Source: Pseudobdellovibrionaceae bacterium | Lineage (GTDB): Bacteria > Bdellovibrionota > Bdellovibrionia > Bdellovibrionales > UBA1609 | Length of the DNA stretch: 64,000 bases | Assembly: GCA_018663505.1 (NCBI GenBank) | Contig: JABJQG010000025.1 | Span: 51,518 to 115,517 of the forward strand | Direction: 5' to 3' | Part shown: piece by piece, positions 45,133 to 53,475 of the stretch | Layout: the number at the start of each line of letters is the position of its first letter | Position numbering within the stretch: the first letter of the stretch is position 1 | Notes under the pieces: model-generated | What the model saw: the letters and a program-made list of their open reading frames with translations, nothing else | Told to the model about the DNA's origin: nothing | Databases searched by the model: none | Program-made: the position numbers and the translations under genes

Positions 45133-46005
45133 TTACATAATTTGTGGGACAGTGGGGTCACAAAGGCTGATTTTTTCACCCTTTGTTTTTTCACTAAGCT
45201 CACTGTAACGGAGGCCAATTCTAGGACTATAAAGTGGGTTGCCATATAACTGGTCTTGGCACTCTTTGTCAAAGACAGCAATACTAGTGACTGAATAGCT
45301 GCGATTTGTGGCATCACTATTTGTTAAAGTATCTAAAAACGCCATGGTTTCTTTAATGCTGAGTAACCCATCATAGTTATATTGACCACCTCGATACTTG
45401 GGCGACTCATGAGAAAAATCATCTTCATCACTAAGTATAAGTATTTGCAGTTGGGCATCTTCCCTTAAGAAGTTGCTGTTGTGAGAATTCTCCAATGTTG
45501 CTTTAATGCTTTGAAAGGCACGTTCATCCCCACTTCCATTTGTTCCTTGTAAGACTAGCTTTTTAAAAACTGAAACTAAGTTGGGAGTTCCCTTTGTTAA
45601 GATACTGTGACCACTATGAGAGCGCAATTTTGACCAGGCAGTTTCTTGGTCAAAATATGATTTATATGCTTCTGTGGTAGTTACAGCAATTTGAAATTCA
45701 CTATTTTTGTTTTTTAGGTTTTCGATGATTTCTCCTGCATAATTGTTTAAAATCTCTTGTGCCTCAGCCATTGTACCAGAGTTATCTACTACAATTAATA
45801 TATCTAATTTTTGAGAAATATGAGGGCATAAATTATTGTTTAGAATATCCTGCTGATTGACAATCTCTCTTGTGTGGTCTTTACATAACACATCATAATT
45901 TCCATTGGATAAGCGAATAATAGAAACAATGTCGTTAATAGCTGTGGGCAAGGGCCCATTTCCTAAGGTGATTAGCGCCACAAATGATACAATGATTTTT
46001 TTCAT
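45133..46005 (-). CDS. Exported VWA-domain protein, C-terminally truncated
   Basis: 290 residues with a signal peptide. VWA domain with MIDAS DNSGT in ILIVVDNSGTMAEAQ and the block LILSDEDDFSHESPKYRGGQYNYDG. The protein at 60837 is a paralogue (INVSDEDDFSH...FKGKQYDYEG) but continues about 80 residues beyond the point where this one stops (CDPTVPQIM). The loss adjoins the decayed duplicate leader at 44905-45104, suggesting that a rearrangement cut the gene. AAGGAGGG supports the start. Confidence 0.75.
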   Translation of the reverse strand: MKKIIVSFVALITLGNGPLPTAINDIVSIIRLSNGNYDVLCKDHTREIVNQQDILNNNLCPHISQKLDILIVVDNSGTMAEAQEILNNYAGEIIENLKNKNSEFQIAVTTTEAYKSYFDQETAWSKLRSHSGHSILTKGTPNLVSVFKKLVLQGTNGSGDERAFQSIKATLENSHNSNFLREDAQLQILILSDEDDFSHESPKYRGGQYNYDGLLSIKETMAFLDTLTNSDATNRSYSVTSIAVFDKECQDQLYGNPLYSPRIGLRYSELSEKTKGEKISLCDPTVPQIM

Positions 46006-46103
46006 AAATCCCTCCTTAGAATCATGTAAAAAATGCTAGCCTGATAATCTTAAAAATTCAATTATTCTTGCAAAAGTGTGGAAAAATATAAGCTTAATTA
46101 TAA

Positions 46104-46847
46104 TCACTGCGTCAAATATGAGGTATTTATTAAGGAAAGGAGCTTTTTTAACAAATATTCGCTGTTTAGCATTTTATCAATGGAGCAGCTTTCAACGTAA
46201 TCAGGCTCTGTAGCAATAGTTATTAGACCAGCATTTTTAACTAAATTTAAAAAACTAGCTGAATCTTGCGGTTCAATGGACTTAAAAGTATTAAAATAAT
46301 CAAGGTCAACATCTAGAATATAATTATTATCCAATATTTTTGGATCATTATTTAGTCTTAAAATTTTGTTAAATCCAGAGAGAGAAGAGTCAATCAAAGT
46401 CGAATTGAGCACAGAATCATGATCTTGATTTAATCCGAATTGAGTTTGTTTAAATCCAATCTCACGACAAATTATTTTATGTTGTTTATAAATATTCAAA
46501 TCTGTATTTTCACAATTATGGGCAATAACAAAAGCCGATGAAATGATTTGGGACTCAATGGCAGTAACAATATGCTCATCATTACTTAAGTTTTTAATAG
46601 CAGAGATGATAGTAGCGGGTTCATTAAAATTCACTTTTGCAAGGAGATCTTGTTGCAATGCTAAAAATTGATCTTCACTGAGCTCTTTATTTTGAGACCT
46701 CATTTCTTGATGGATATAGTTTCGAAAGGGACGTGATGTGTCTGTATGATGATCAAAGGTAATAAGTTGTGGGGCTGCATTTAAAGTCTTTCTATAAGCA
46801 GACCATGCTAAAAGAACTTTGTGGTGACTATCAACAACTTCAATCAT
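46104..46847 (-). CDS. UPF0489-family protein
   Basis: 247 residues from ATG 46847 (GGAG 7 nt upstream). A longer frame reaches 46898, but its first residues are only a translation of the family A1 element. Conserved words are VVDSHHKVLLAW, LITFDHHTDTSR and ILDVDLDYFNTF, matching UPF0489 (C5orf22-like). The DHHTD and DLDYF motifs look like metal-binding sites of ureohydrolase type, but the function is unknown. Confidence 0.7.
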   Translation of the reverse strand: MIEVVDSHHKVLLAWSAYRKTLNAAPQLITFDHHTDTSRPFRNYIHQEMRSQNKELSEDQFLALQQDLLAKVNFNEPATIISAIKNLSNDEHIVTAIESQIISSAFVIAHNCENTDLNIYKQHKIICREIGFKQTQFGLNQDHDSVLNSTLIDSSLSGFNKILRLNNDPKILDNNYILDVDLDYFNTFKSIEPQDSASFLNLVKNAGLITIATEPDYVESCSIDKMLNSEYLLKKLLSLINTSYLTQ

Positions 46848-46863
46848 ATTTGCTCCACTAAAA

Positions 46864-47024
46864 GGTGCCAGGTCCTGTTTCTTCTCACACGGAGTCATTA
46901 TATTAGTTAAGTGAAGAGGTCACAAGGAGCGAATAGCTAATTTTATTAGATCTAGCCATGTTTTTTCATCATTCAATCAGTAGGAGTTTTGTGACTAGGT
47001 GTGAGAAGAAACAGGACCTGGCAC
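46864..47024. mobile_element. Family A1 element without a gene (161 bp)
   Basis: Ends 46864-46888 and 47001-47024 are inverted copies; the last base pair of the right end is changed (GGCACA). The inner AGTCA/TGACT words match the element at 35392. It lies 17 bp upstream of the UPF0489 start and 3 bp from the stop codon of the phospholipase-like gene, so it sits within the promoter region of the former. Confidence 0.82.
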
Positions 47025-47027
47025 ATT

Positions 47028-47582
47028 TTATAAATCATCATCTGCCTCTAGTTGATCAAAAGAAAAAACGACATTTTGTAAGGGTTGGAATATAAATGGA
47101 AGGTCTAATTGTTTTAAATCAGAGTCTTCCATGTGGTCTAAAACGAACTGCATCCAATGACTTTCGGCGGCATCTCGAACTTGTTCAGGGAAATCCATAT
47201 AGTCTAAATTCTGACTCCACCCATAGCCCCAGCTATAGCTCATGTTAAATTTTGGCCCACCAAATAATCTTACCGCCGTGTACATAGCTTTAGCTCTTAA
47301 CTTATTAAGCGGAGACTTGTTTATATTAAAAATACATTGTTTTAATGCCTTATCGGCTTTTTTTCGTTCTGACTTCATGCCACCAAGCCAATATGCACGG
47401 TCGTGTACAACACAACAGTGTAGCCATTCCTTTTTAAGGGTATGAAGCTTCCCATCAGGATAATTACTGCAACCATCCGTAGAGAATGTATCAAGGTATG
47501 GTTCGGCCTCATAAGCAAAAACATTCAAACTGCTAAAAACAATTAAAAATAAAAATACAATGGTAGTTTTTCTATTATCCAC
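47028..47582 (-). CDS. Secreted phospholipase A2-like protein
   Basis: 184 residues with a signal peptide (first 23 residues, ending NVFA). The catalytic segment is LHCCVVHDRAYWLGG with H60-D61; the Ca2+-loop-like STDGCS precedes it (D36-G-C38). The rest is helical, as expected of small PLA2 folds. It would cleave the sn-2 ester of phospholipids outside the cytoplasm. Membrane-degrading activity would suit a predator, but this is inference. Confidence 0.75.
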   Translation of the reverse strand: MDNRKTTIVFLFLIVFSSLNVFAYEAEPYLDTFSTDGCSNYPDGKLHTLKKEWLHCCVVHDRAYWLGGMKSERKKADKALKQCIFNINKSPLNKLRAKAMYTAVRLFGGPKFNMSYSWGYGWSQNLDYMDFPEQVRDAAESHWMQFVLDHMEDSDLKQLDLPFIFQPLQNVVFSFDQLEADDDL

Positions 47583-47737
47583 AGTCTGGTCTCAGTTTGT
47601 AGCCCCTTGGTATAAACAGGGAGTATACCATAAAGAGCCACTTATTTAGGTAAATAAGATGAGATACGGCTGCTTCTTGAAAAAAATTACAAACTATAAA
47701 CAAAATACGTCAAAGAAATGTTACTAAGATCAATTAT

Positions 47738-48292
47738 TTATGGTTTGGCTGTATCCTCGGCACCTTTGTCATCACCACCGAAGGCAAAAATAAAACCTAC
47801 CCCCACATAAAGGTGGCGGCCGGGCCGCATAGCAAGGGTAAACTCAGTGCGGGCTTTTAGTTTTTTTCCACCAACAAAATTTCCGAAACCAAAAAACCAG
47901 CCATTGGCTGACTCTTCAGGAAGAACGATGTCTGTATAGGCATACTTAGGTTTATACCTCATATAGTGAATGCCAAAGAGCCAAAACAAGTCAAGATCAT
48001 CCACCACACCAACCTTGTTTCTAATAGCCCAGGTAAGCATATTGACCTCAAGTCCTTTACCTTTCCCCCCCAGTAGGGTGATTTCATGGCGAAACGCACC
48101 AAAGGCAGGGGCTATGCGAACACCCGTTAGAGAAACTATTTCTGTAAGTTTCGTGTAATTGGAGGGAAGCCAAGGGCCTACCACTAGGCCTAGCTCTGTA
48201 TGGGTCGATTTATTTGTTTGCGCAAGGACAGTGCAGCTTAAAAAGAACAAAGTGAAAAGAGAGAGGAAGTTTATAACCCAGGTGTTGCGCAT
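47738..48292 (-). CDS. Small exported outer-membrane-like protein
   Basis: 184 residues. Signal peptide (about 1-25, cleavage after VLA) and beta strands rich in Gly and aromatics (FGIHYMRYKPKYAY, LYVGVGFIFAFGG). No family was recognised. It probably forms or associates with an eight-strand barrel. Confidence 0.5.
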   Translation of the reverse strand: MRNTWVINFLSLFTLFFLSCTVLAQTNKSTHTELGLVVGPWLPSNYTKLTEIVSLTGVRIAPAFGAFRHEITLLGGKGKGLEVNMLTWAIRNKVGVVDDLDLFWLFGIHYMRYKPKYAYTDIVLPEESANGWFFGFGNFVGGKKLKARTEFTLAMRPGRHLYVGVGFIFAFGGDDKGAEDTAKP

Positions 48293-48666
48293 AACAATAT
48301 GCTACATGCGCTCTGTTTAAAATTCAACTCTTGGAATTAAGAAAGAGACCTTGGATGTTATTGTTGATTAATTTTTGAAATTTAAAATATTTTATTTTGA
48401 ATTAAAAATGGGTTTGAACCTTTGATGGGGCGAATTTAAAAAATCGCCTGATGATAAATGAAATTTAGCTTACAAAATCAATTAAATTATTCTCTTTGTT
48501 TCACATTGAGATTATTTTTGTCTGTGGGGCTTTAGAATCGTAAAACTTTTTTTCAATTTTTAAGCAAAATCACAGATTTGCAAATAAATCGCTAACATAT
48601 TTATGCCTACACCAAAGTCTGTCGATAAAAGAGTGTATTAATGAGTTTTTTCTAGTGAGGTTCTTT
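48293..48666. other. Intergenic region, AT-rich
   Basis: 374 bp between divergent genes; promoters for both must lie here. GTCGATAA at 48621 looks like a sigma-28 -10 box but has no matching -35. Nothing else was recognised. Confidence 0.5.
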
Positions 48667-49404
48667 TTGAGAAAAACGAAACCAGTTTTATATGCTTTTG
48701 CCTTAATTTTTTTAATGATCCCATTTAACAATTGTGGAAAGCCCATGGATGCCCTGGAAGAGGGTGATGCAGGAATGTCCTCTACTGTCGGCAACGGTTT
48801 GGATGCTTCAGTGTCTGGTGTTAACACTTCTGGACTAGTTTCAGGGTGGGCTCTTGACCCTGCTGATACAGATAGGAAGGTAGCTGTAGCATTTTATTTA
48901 GACGGCCCAGTGGGCCAGGGTGTAAAAATTGGGGTTACGGTAGCCACAGGTTTTGGCATAGGAGGCAGCAAATATATTGGACATTATTTTTCTTTTAGAA
49001 TTCCAGCGCAGTATATAGATAATAATCAGCATAGTATTTATGCTTATGCAGGAACAGAAGATGCAGCCGGCTTATTGCCAAGTACACCAAAAACTTATGC
49101 TGCTTTTGCTATGACTCAAGACTTTCAAGATTATTTTACTTCTGATATTTCCCCATATTTCAATAACCCTACAAATATGGGAGGTAAAGGGTGCAACGTT
49201 TCGGGCTGTCATGCCGGACAAGTTTCTGTTGATCAATTTTTTATTCCCTTGTCAACGCCTTCTCCTTTTATAGGGGGGACGGCCACAAATAATGCACTTT
49301 ACCTCAGAATGACTGGGGGCATGGGTCATGCTGGAGGCTCCTTCTGTGGAGACACTTCGTTTTGTAGTGATTTAAGAGCTTGGTGGGCTTTGCAGTTTCC
49401 TTAG
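48667..49404 (+). CDS. Lipoprotein with a CX4CH haem-like motif
   Basis: 245 residues from TTG 48667 (GAGG 6 nt upstream); GTG 48655 is an alternative but overlaps that site. The signal ends FNNC-GKP: Asn at -1 and -2 of the lipid-bearing Cys, as in the lipoprotein at 58910 (FVNC-GAP). The middle resembles an Ig-like domain. The C-terminal third has GCNVSGCHAG (two Cys, four residues apart, then His) and RMTGGMGHAGG with possible Met ligands, consistent with a c-type haem domain. The haem claim is inference. A strong terminator follows. Confidence 0.6.
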   Translation: MRKTKPVLYAFALIFLMIPFNNCGKPMDALEEGDAGMSSTVGNGLDASVSGVNTSGLVSGWALDPADTDRKVAVAFYLDGPVGQGVKIGVTVATGFGIGGSKYIGHYFSFRIPAQYIDNNQHSIYAYAGTEDAAGLLPSTPKTYAAFAMTQDFQDYFTSDISPYFNNPTNMGGKGCNVSGCHAGQVSVDQFFIPLSTPSPFIGGTATNNALYLRMTGGMGHAGGSFCGDTSFCSDLRAWWALQFP

Positions 49405-49485
49405 GCAGCTCGTAACTATACTTAGTTGCTATAAATTAATCTTTTTTGCCCTTAAATAAGCTCAACCGCTTCTCTTTCAAAAATT

Positions 49486-49525
49486 GACGCAAGCCTATAC
49501 TGCATAGGCCTAAGCGTCTTTGTTT
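49486..49525 (+). terminator. Rho-independent terminator
   Basis: GACGC-aa-GCCTAT-actgc-ATAGGC-ctaa-GCGTC followed by TTTGTTT, 82 bp after the lipoprotein stop codon and immediately upstream of the next promoter. Confidence 0.75.
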
Positions 49526-49526
49526 A

Positions 49527-49555
49527 TTGTCAAATTATTGATTTTACTCTATGAT
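49527..49555 (+). promoter_or_regulatory. Sigma-70-type promoter of leucine dehydrogenase
   Basis: TTGTCA, 17 bp, TATGAT: each hexamer matches the consensus at five of six positions. Transcription would start near 49562, about 27 nt before the ATG. Confidence 0.65.
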
Positions 49556-49573
49556 TCGGTTTTTAATCCGAAT
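49554..49573. promoter_or_regulatory. Inverted repeat over the transcription start, possible operator
   Basis: ATTCGG-N8-CCGAAT overlaps the end of the -10 box and the expected start site. It could bind a repressor or form a hairpin at the 5' end of the mRNA. Confidence 0.4.
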
Positions 49574-49588
49574 TGCTTAGGGGGCTAA

Positions 49589-50707
49589 ATGTCATTTGAA
49601 TTGATAAAACATCACGGGGATCACGAAGAAGTCTTATTTTTAAATAATTCTAAAGTAGGTTTAAGAGCTATTATTGCTATCCATAACACCACGCTGGGCC
49701 CAGCTTTAGGTGGCACAAGAATGTGGAACTATAAAAATGAAGACGAAGCTTTAGTGGATGTACTTAGATTGTCCAGAGGTATGACTTATAAAGCCTCAGC
49801 TGCTGGTTTAAATCTTGGCGGTGGGAAAGCCGTGATAATTGGAGACCCTAAAACTCAAAAATCAGAAGCCATGTTTAGAGCTTTTGGTGCATATGTTAAT
49901 TCACTACATGGCATGTATATTACTGCAGAAGATGTGGGCACAACAGTTAAAGACATGGAGTATATCTTTATGGAAACCCCCTATGTTACTGGTATTCCAA
50001 AGGCATTTGGTGGGTCAGGGGATCCTAGCCCATATACAGCACATGGTGTATTGATGGGAATTAAGGCCTCTGTAAAAGAAAAATTAGCTACAGATAGCTT
50101 GGAAGGTGTTCGTGTTGCGGTTCAAGGTTTAGGCAACGTAGGATCTAATCTTGTGGATTACTTAGTTGCAGAAAAAGCAATTATCACTATTGCAGATATA
50201 GATAAAGTAAAAGTTAAAAAGTTTGAAGATAAGTATAACTTAAAGTCATTTTCTCCAGATGAAATAGTCACATCAGAATGTGATGTATTTGCACCCTGTG
50301 CTCTGGGTGCAGCTATTAATGATGAAAGTTTACCTAAATTACAGTGCAAAATTGTAGCTGGAGGAGCCAACAATCAATTAGCAGAAACCCGTCATGGTGA
50401 TGCTCTTAAAGAATTAGATATTTTATATGCACCAGACTTTGTGATCAATGCTGGTGGGCTAATGAATGTTTTTGTTGAGCTAGAGGGTTACTCTTCAGAA
50501 AGAGCCATAGATAAAACCACTCAGGTTTATGACAATATGATGAATGTATTTCGTATTGCAAAACAAGAAAACATACCCACAGAGCGGGCAGCTATGCACC
50601 TAGCACAAGAACGAATAGATAGCATTGGTGACCTACGTAAGCATCACCAAGGCCGTATGTCGCGCCCATTCTCTACTCTAAAAGAAATGACTGACCGCCA
50701 AAAATAA
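49589..50707 (+). CDS. Leucine (branched-chain amino acid) dehydrogenase
   Basis: 372 residues of the Glu/Leu/Phe/Val dehydrogenase family. The substrate lobe has GPALGGTRMWNYKNEDEAL, RLSRGMTYKASAAGLNLGGGKAVI (catalytic Lys) and YITAEDVGTTVKDM. The NAD lobe has VAVQGLGNVGSNLVDYLV. It deaminates branched-chain amino acids to 2-oxo acids with NAD+. Shine-Dalgarno GGGGGC precedes the ATG. Fits an amino-acid-consuming lifestyle with SucA, Acs and tryptophanase in the same window. Confidence 0.9.
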   Translation: MSFELIKHHGDHEEVLFLNNSKVGLRAIIAIHNTTLGPALGGTRMWNYKNEDEALVDVLRLSRGMTYKASAAGLNLGGGKAVIIGDPKTQKSEAMFRAFGAYVNSLHGMYITAEDVGTTVKDMEYIFMETPYVTGIPKAFGGSGDPSPYTAHGVLMGIKASVKEKLATDSLEGVRVAVQGLGNVGSNLVDYLVAEKAIITIADIDKVKVKKFEDKYNLKSFSPDEIVTSECDVFAPCALGAAINDESLPKLQCKIVAGGANNQLAETRHGDALKELDILYAPDFVINAGGLMNVFVELEGYSSERAIDKTTQVYDNMMNVFRIAKQENIPTERAAMHLAQERIDSIGDLRKHHQGRMSRPFSTLKEMTDRQK

Positions 50708-50768
50708 AATCAAAAGCTCGCGATCCCATTGGAACTCAGGGCAAAACTTACACATACTGTGGCAAAAA

Positions 50769-50787
50769 GGTACGCCGATACTTTTTG
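50769..50787 (+). repeat. Degenerate family B end
   Basis: GGTACGCCGATACTTTTTG matches the family B terminus with one or two changes. No inverted partner was found nearby, so it is likely a remnant. Confidence 0.5.
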
Positions 50788-50895
50788 TGACCACTTGCAT
50801 AAAACCATGCTGAACGCATGCACAGCATATAACTAAAATTTTATATTAAATATTATGGTTTCTTTCAGAAAAAAACATCAAACGGCATGCAAGTC

Positions 50896-51636
50896 TTAGA
50901 GTTCGCTCATTTCTGTTTTGGAGATGGCACGCCACATACCTTCTTGAAGACGTCCTAATTTTATGGGGCCAATACGAACTCGTTTTAGGGCGAGTACATC
51001 TAGATCAACAAGCTCACACATGCGGCGAATTTGTCTTTTTTTGCCCTCAACTAAAACAAACTGCAGTTGATCATCGTTAATCCATTTTACTTTAGCTGGT
51101 TTTAATTCTTTCCCATCGAGCTCAAGTCCATGGTTTAGTAACTTTAAGTTTTTATCAGGAAGTCGTCCTCTGACTCTTACTAAGTATTCTTTCTCAACTT
51201 CCGAGTTTTGCTGAATCAGCTTTTTTGCTAGTACTCCGTTTTGTGTATAAATAATTAATCCAGTGGAGTTAATGTCCAAGCGACCAGCAGGGGCCAGACC
51301 CTTTAAGTTAACAGGAGGTTCATAGTTAGATTTAAATTGAGGATCGCGATTGTCGCTAGAGAGCAACTTCATTGCAGTGGGGTGATTGTCTTCAGGTGTT
51401 CCTGATACATAACGGAGTGGTTTGTTTAAAATAAAGGTAAATTGCTGAGCCTGTTCATTTTTGGCCTTTACGGAAAGCTCGATTTCACAGTCAGGGGCAA
51501 CCCTAACGCCAAGGGTGCGAATTACTTCTCCATCAACTTTAATGTAGCCTTTTTCAATCCATTCATCGGCTTTTCTGCGTGAGCAAATGCCTCGTTGAGA
51601 TAATAACTTGGAAAGGCGTAAGTTTTCTTCACTCAT
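50896..51636 (-). CDS. Pseudouridine synthase of the RsuA/RluB family
   Basis: 246 residues. The S4 RNA-binding domain (RLSKLLSQRGICSRRKADEWIEKGYIKVDGE) is followed by the catalytic domain with GRLDINSTGLIIYTQNG (catalytic Asp) and GKKRQIRRMCELVDLDVLALKRVRIG. It isomerises a uridine in rRNA; the RluB or RluF subgroup and exact site cannot be assigned by reading. It overlaps the upstream PTPS-like gene by 8 bp (three-gene operon with the SDR). Confidence 0.88.
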   Translation of the reverse strand: MSEENLRLSKLLSQRGICSRRKADEWIEKGYIKVDGEVIRTLGVRVAPDCEIELSVKAKNEQAQQFTFILNKPLRYVSGTPEDNHPTAMKLLSSDNRDPQFKSNYEPPVNLKGLAPAGRLDINSTGLIIYTQNGVLAKKLIQQNSEVEKEYLVRVRGRLPDKNLKLLNHGLELDGKELKPAKVKWINDDQLQFVLVEGKKRQIRRMCELVDLDVLALKRVRIGPIKLGRLQEGMWRAISKTEMSEL

Positions 51637-52012
51637 ATATTTCTACCCAGGAGTTGGTGTTTTCGTAGAGTTCCACTTTGTGTAAAACAAATTTATTCTC
51701 AAAATGAAGTTGCTCCATTTGTTGATTAATATCTACAAATAGGTATCGAGCAATATGTTGTAAATCAATATTTGTGTTTTTAAACTCTGTGATACTCTCA
51801 TTTAAAAACTCATGGTCAAATTTTTGCAGACTTTTATGTAATACTTGCTTAAAATCAATAAGATTAACTATCATAGAACTTTTCTCAATAAGCTCACCTT
51901 GTAAAAAAACCTTGAGCATAAAATTTTTGCCAATATGCTTAACAATTTCATTATCACTATATTCAGCGTAACCACAATTGAAATGAGTTTTTCGAGAAAG
52001 GGCATATACCAT
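51629..52012 (-). CDS. Degenerate 6-pyruvoyl-tetrahydropterin synthase (PTPS/QueD)-like protein
   Basis: 127 residues. The scaffold of PTPS/QueD is visible: HFNCGY at the first strand, GKNFMLKVFLQGE (QueD: HGHSFMVRLEITGE), NLIDFKQVL, FDHEFLNE and a final VELYENTN with the conserved Glu. The zinc ligands are changed: QueD's HGH is replaced by IGK and AAH by CGY. It may be inactive, zinc-independent or have a different chemistry. It lies between an SDR and a pseudouridine synthase gene (5 bp and 8-bp overlap). Confidence 0.65.
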   Translation of the reverse strand: MVYALSRKTHFNCGYAEYSDNEIVKHIGKNFMLKVFLQGELIEKSSMIVNLIDFKQVLHKSLQKFDHEFLNESITEFKNTNIDLQHIARYLFVDINQQMEQLHFENKFVLHKVELYENTNSWVEIYE

Positions 52013-52017
52013 AGAGT

Positions 52018-52836
52018 TTAAACCAAACTAATCCCACCATCAATACACAGAGTAGAGCCGGTGGTCCAAGAGGATTGATTAAGGTAGTTGACTGCTTCAG
52101 CAATTTCTTCAGGTTGGCCAATTCGTTTTAAGGGTTGCAGCTGATTTAAAAAATCCACAGTGCTTTTATCTTGATCTCTCACATTATGGATGGGTGTATC
52201 CACAATACCTGGAGCAATGCAGTTGACCCTAATTCCATGTTCCGCCCATTCAAGTGCCACAATTTGTGAGAGGTGTGTGAATGCGGATTTTAAAGATCCG
52301 TAAGCTGCCATATTAGGTACTGGCCGAGTTCCGGCAGAAGAAGATATATTAATAACATTACAATCAAACCCATTGTCTTTACTCTTTTTTAATAGGGGAA
52401 AGAGGAGTTGCATTAGTAAAGCAGGAGCCTTTAAGTTGACTTGAAACTGCTTGTCCCAATCTTCAGATTTTGTGCTTAAAAAGTCTTTAGACACAAATTG
52501 AGCCGCGTTGTTTACCAGGGTAGTCAGCTGACCTTTTAGCTTCAAAGTAGAGAAACTGTCAGAAGGTTGCACCTCATTAATTTTGTTGTTTTTATTTAGT
52601 TTCTTATGAGAGGACTGTGCTAATACCTCCGCAAAACCTTGAATTTCTTCAAGGTTAGCCAGGTCCATACAGTATGGGACAAAATTATCAGATTCCGCCT
52701 TTATAGCCAAAAGTGCTTCTTTCTTTCTGGCTATGCCAATGACTTCATAGCCTTCAGAGAGAAAACTCATGCAAATAGCACGTCCAATACCTTGGCTGGC
52801 TCCTGTTACAATAACGGTTTTAAGGTCTTTGGTCAT
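52018..52836 (-). CDS. Short-chain dehydrogenase/reductase
   Basis: 272 residues. Rossmann motif VTGASQGIGRA, the NNAAQ motif, catalytic Ser in INISSSAGT and YGSLKSA (YxxxK), and the C-terminal SSWTTGSTLCIDGG. Reduces or oxidises a carbonyl with NAD(P)H. An insert of about 25 residues (SSHKKLNKNNKINEVQPSDS) separates the strands before NNAA. The following PTPS-like gene makes a pterin substrate (as for sepiapterin reductase) a reasonable guess, but unproven. Confidence 0.85.
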   Translation of the reverse strand: MTKDLKTVIVTGASQGIGRAICMSFLSEGYEVIGIARKKEALLAIKAESDNFVPYCMDLANLEEIQGFAEVLAQSSHKKLNKNNKINEVQPSDSFSTLKLKGQLTTLVNNAAQFVSKDFLSTKSEDWDKQFQVNLKAPALLMQLLFPLLKKSKDNGFDCNVINISSSAGTRPVPNMAAYGSLKSAFTHLSQIVALEWAEHGIRVNCIAPGIVDTPIHNVRDQDKSTVDFLNQLQPLKRIGQPEEIAEAVNYLNQSSWTTGSTLCIDGGISLV

Positions 52837-53179
52837 AGCTAGGTACTCTAATATAAATAAACTTTAGGTCAATGGAAACTGTGTCGATATGAAGCACATG
52901 AAAAATTTATCACTATTTGGTTTTAAAGTATTCCTAATTAGCCTAGGATTCTTTCTTATCGTTTTCTATTGATCATATTTGTAATTCACATTTTCCTGCA
53001 ATCCCAATAAAGATAGCATCAAATGGAAATTAAAGTGGTTACCCATATAATCTTCTATAATGAGACAAGCTCGTGTGCCGCCCTAAAGTCCTAAGACCAA
53101 AGTGCCGATGACTTAATAGATCATCAAAATGAGACATATTCAGTGTTTCATTTTGATACAGCTTGATAGGAGAAGGTCT
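52837..53179. other. Intergenic region with a sigma-28-like promoter
   Basis: 343 bp between divergent genes. It contains the sigma-28-like promoter at 53084-53111 and AGGAGAAGG just upstream of ATG 53180. The rest is AT-rich with nothing recognisable. Confidence 0.6.
53084..53111 (+). promoter_or_regulatory. Sigma-28 (FliA)-like promoter
   Basis: TAAAGTCC, 12 bp, GCCGATGA, preceded by C and with CTAAG directly after the -35, as in the promoter at 2869. Leader of about 60 nt before ATG 53180. Confidence 0.55.
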
Positions 53180-53392
53180 ATGGATAATAAAGATAAAAAC
53201 AAAGGGCAAAAAAATCAAAATGTTTTAGAGATTGCAGCACGCTGTCCGGTGTGTAAAGGCAAAGCTCATAAAGCAGGTTTTTGCGCTGAGCATTTTCAAT
53301 GGTTTAAAATGGGTTTAGTTAACCGTAAAGGTGAAAAACCAAAAGACTTTGATAAAAAGTTTCAGGCTATGCAACGTCGTAAAGCGGCTTAA
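53180..53392 (+). CDS. Small CxxC zinc-knuckle-like protein
   Basis: 70 residues from ATG 53180; AGGAG and GAAGG lie just upstream, whereas an in-frame ATG at 53129 has no site. Sequence: a Lys/Asn-rich start, CPVCKGKAHKAGFCAEHFQWF (two CxxC/CxxH pairs, one zinc), and a basic C-terminus. No family name is known. It has its own sigma-28-like promoter and a strong terminator, so it is a single-gene unit expected to be highly expressed when that factor is active. Confidence 0.7.
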   Translation: MDNKDKNKGQKNQNVLEIAARCPVCKGKAHKAGFCAEHFQWFKMGLVNRKGEKPKDFDKKFQAMQRRKAA

Positions 53393-53475
53393 TAATTTAT
53401 AAATTTACGATGATTTTAATTAAAAGTTTGCAGATTTATCAAACATAACTGAAATCACAAAACATTAAAAAGAAC

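Noticed and set aside
45027..45317. 96-codon minus-strand frame
   Set aside because: Overlaps the VWA gene out of frame and runs through the decayed leader; a shadow.
48615..48628. GTCGATAA as a sigma-28 -10 box upstream of the haem-motif lipoprotein
   Set aside because: No TAAAG-like -35 at 11 or 12 bp spacing.
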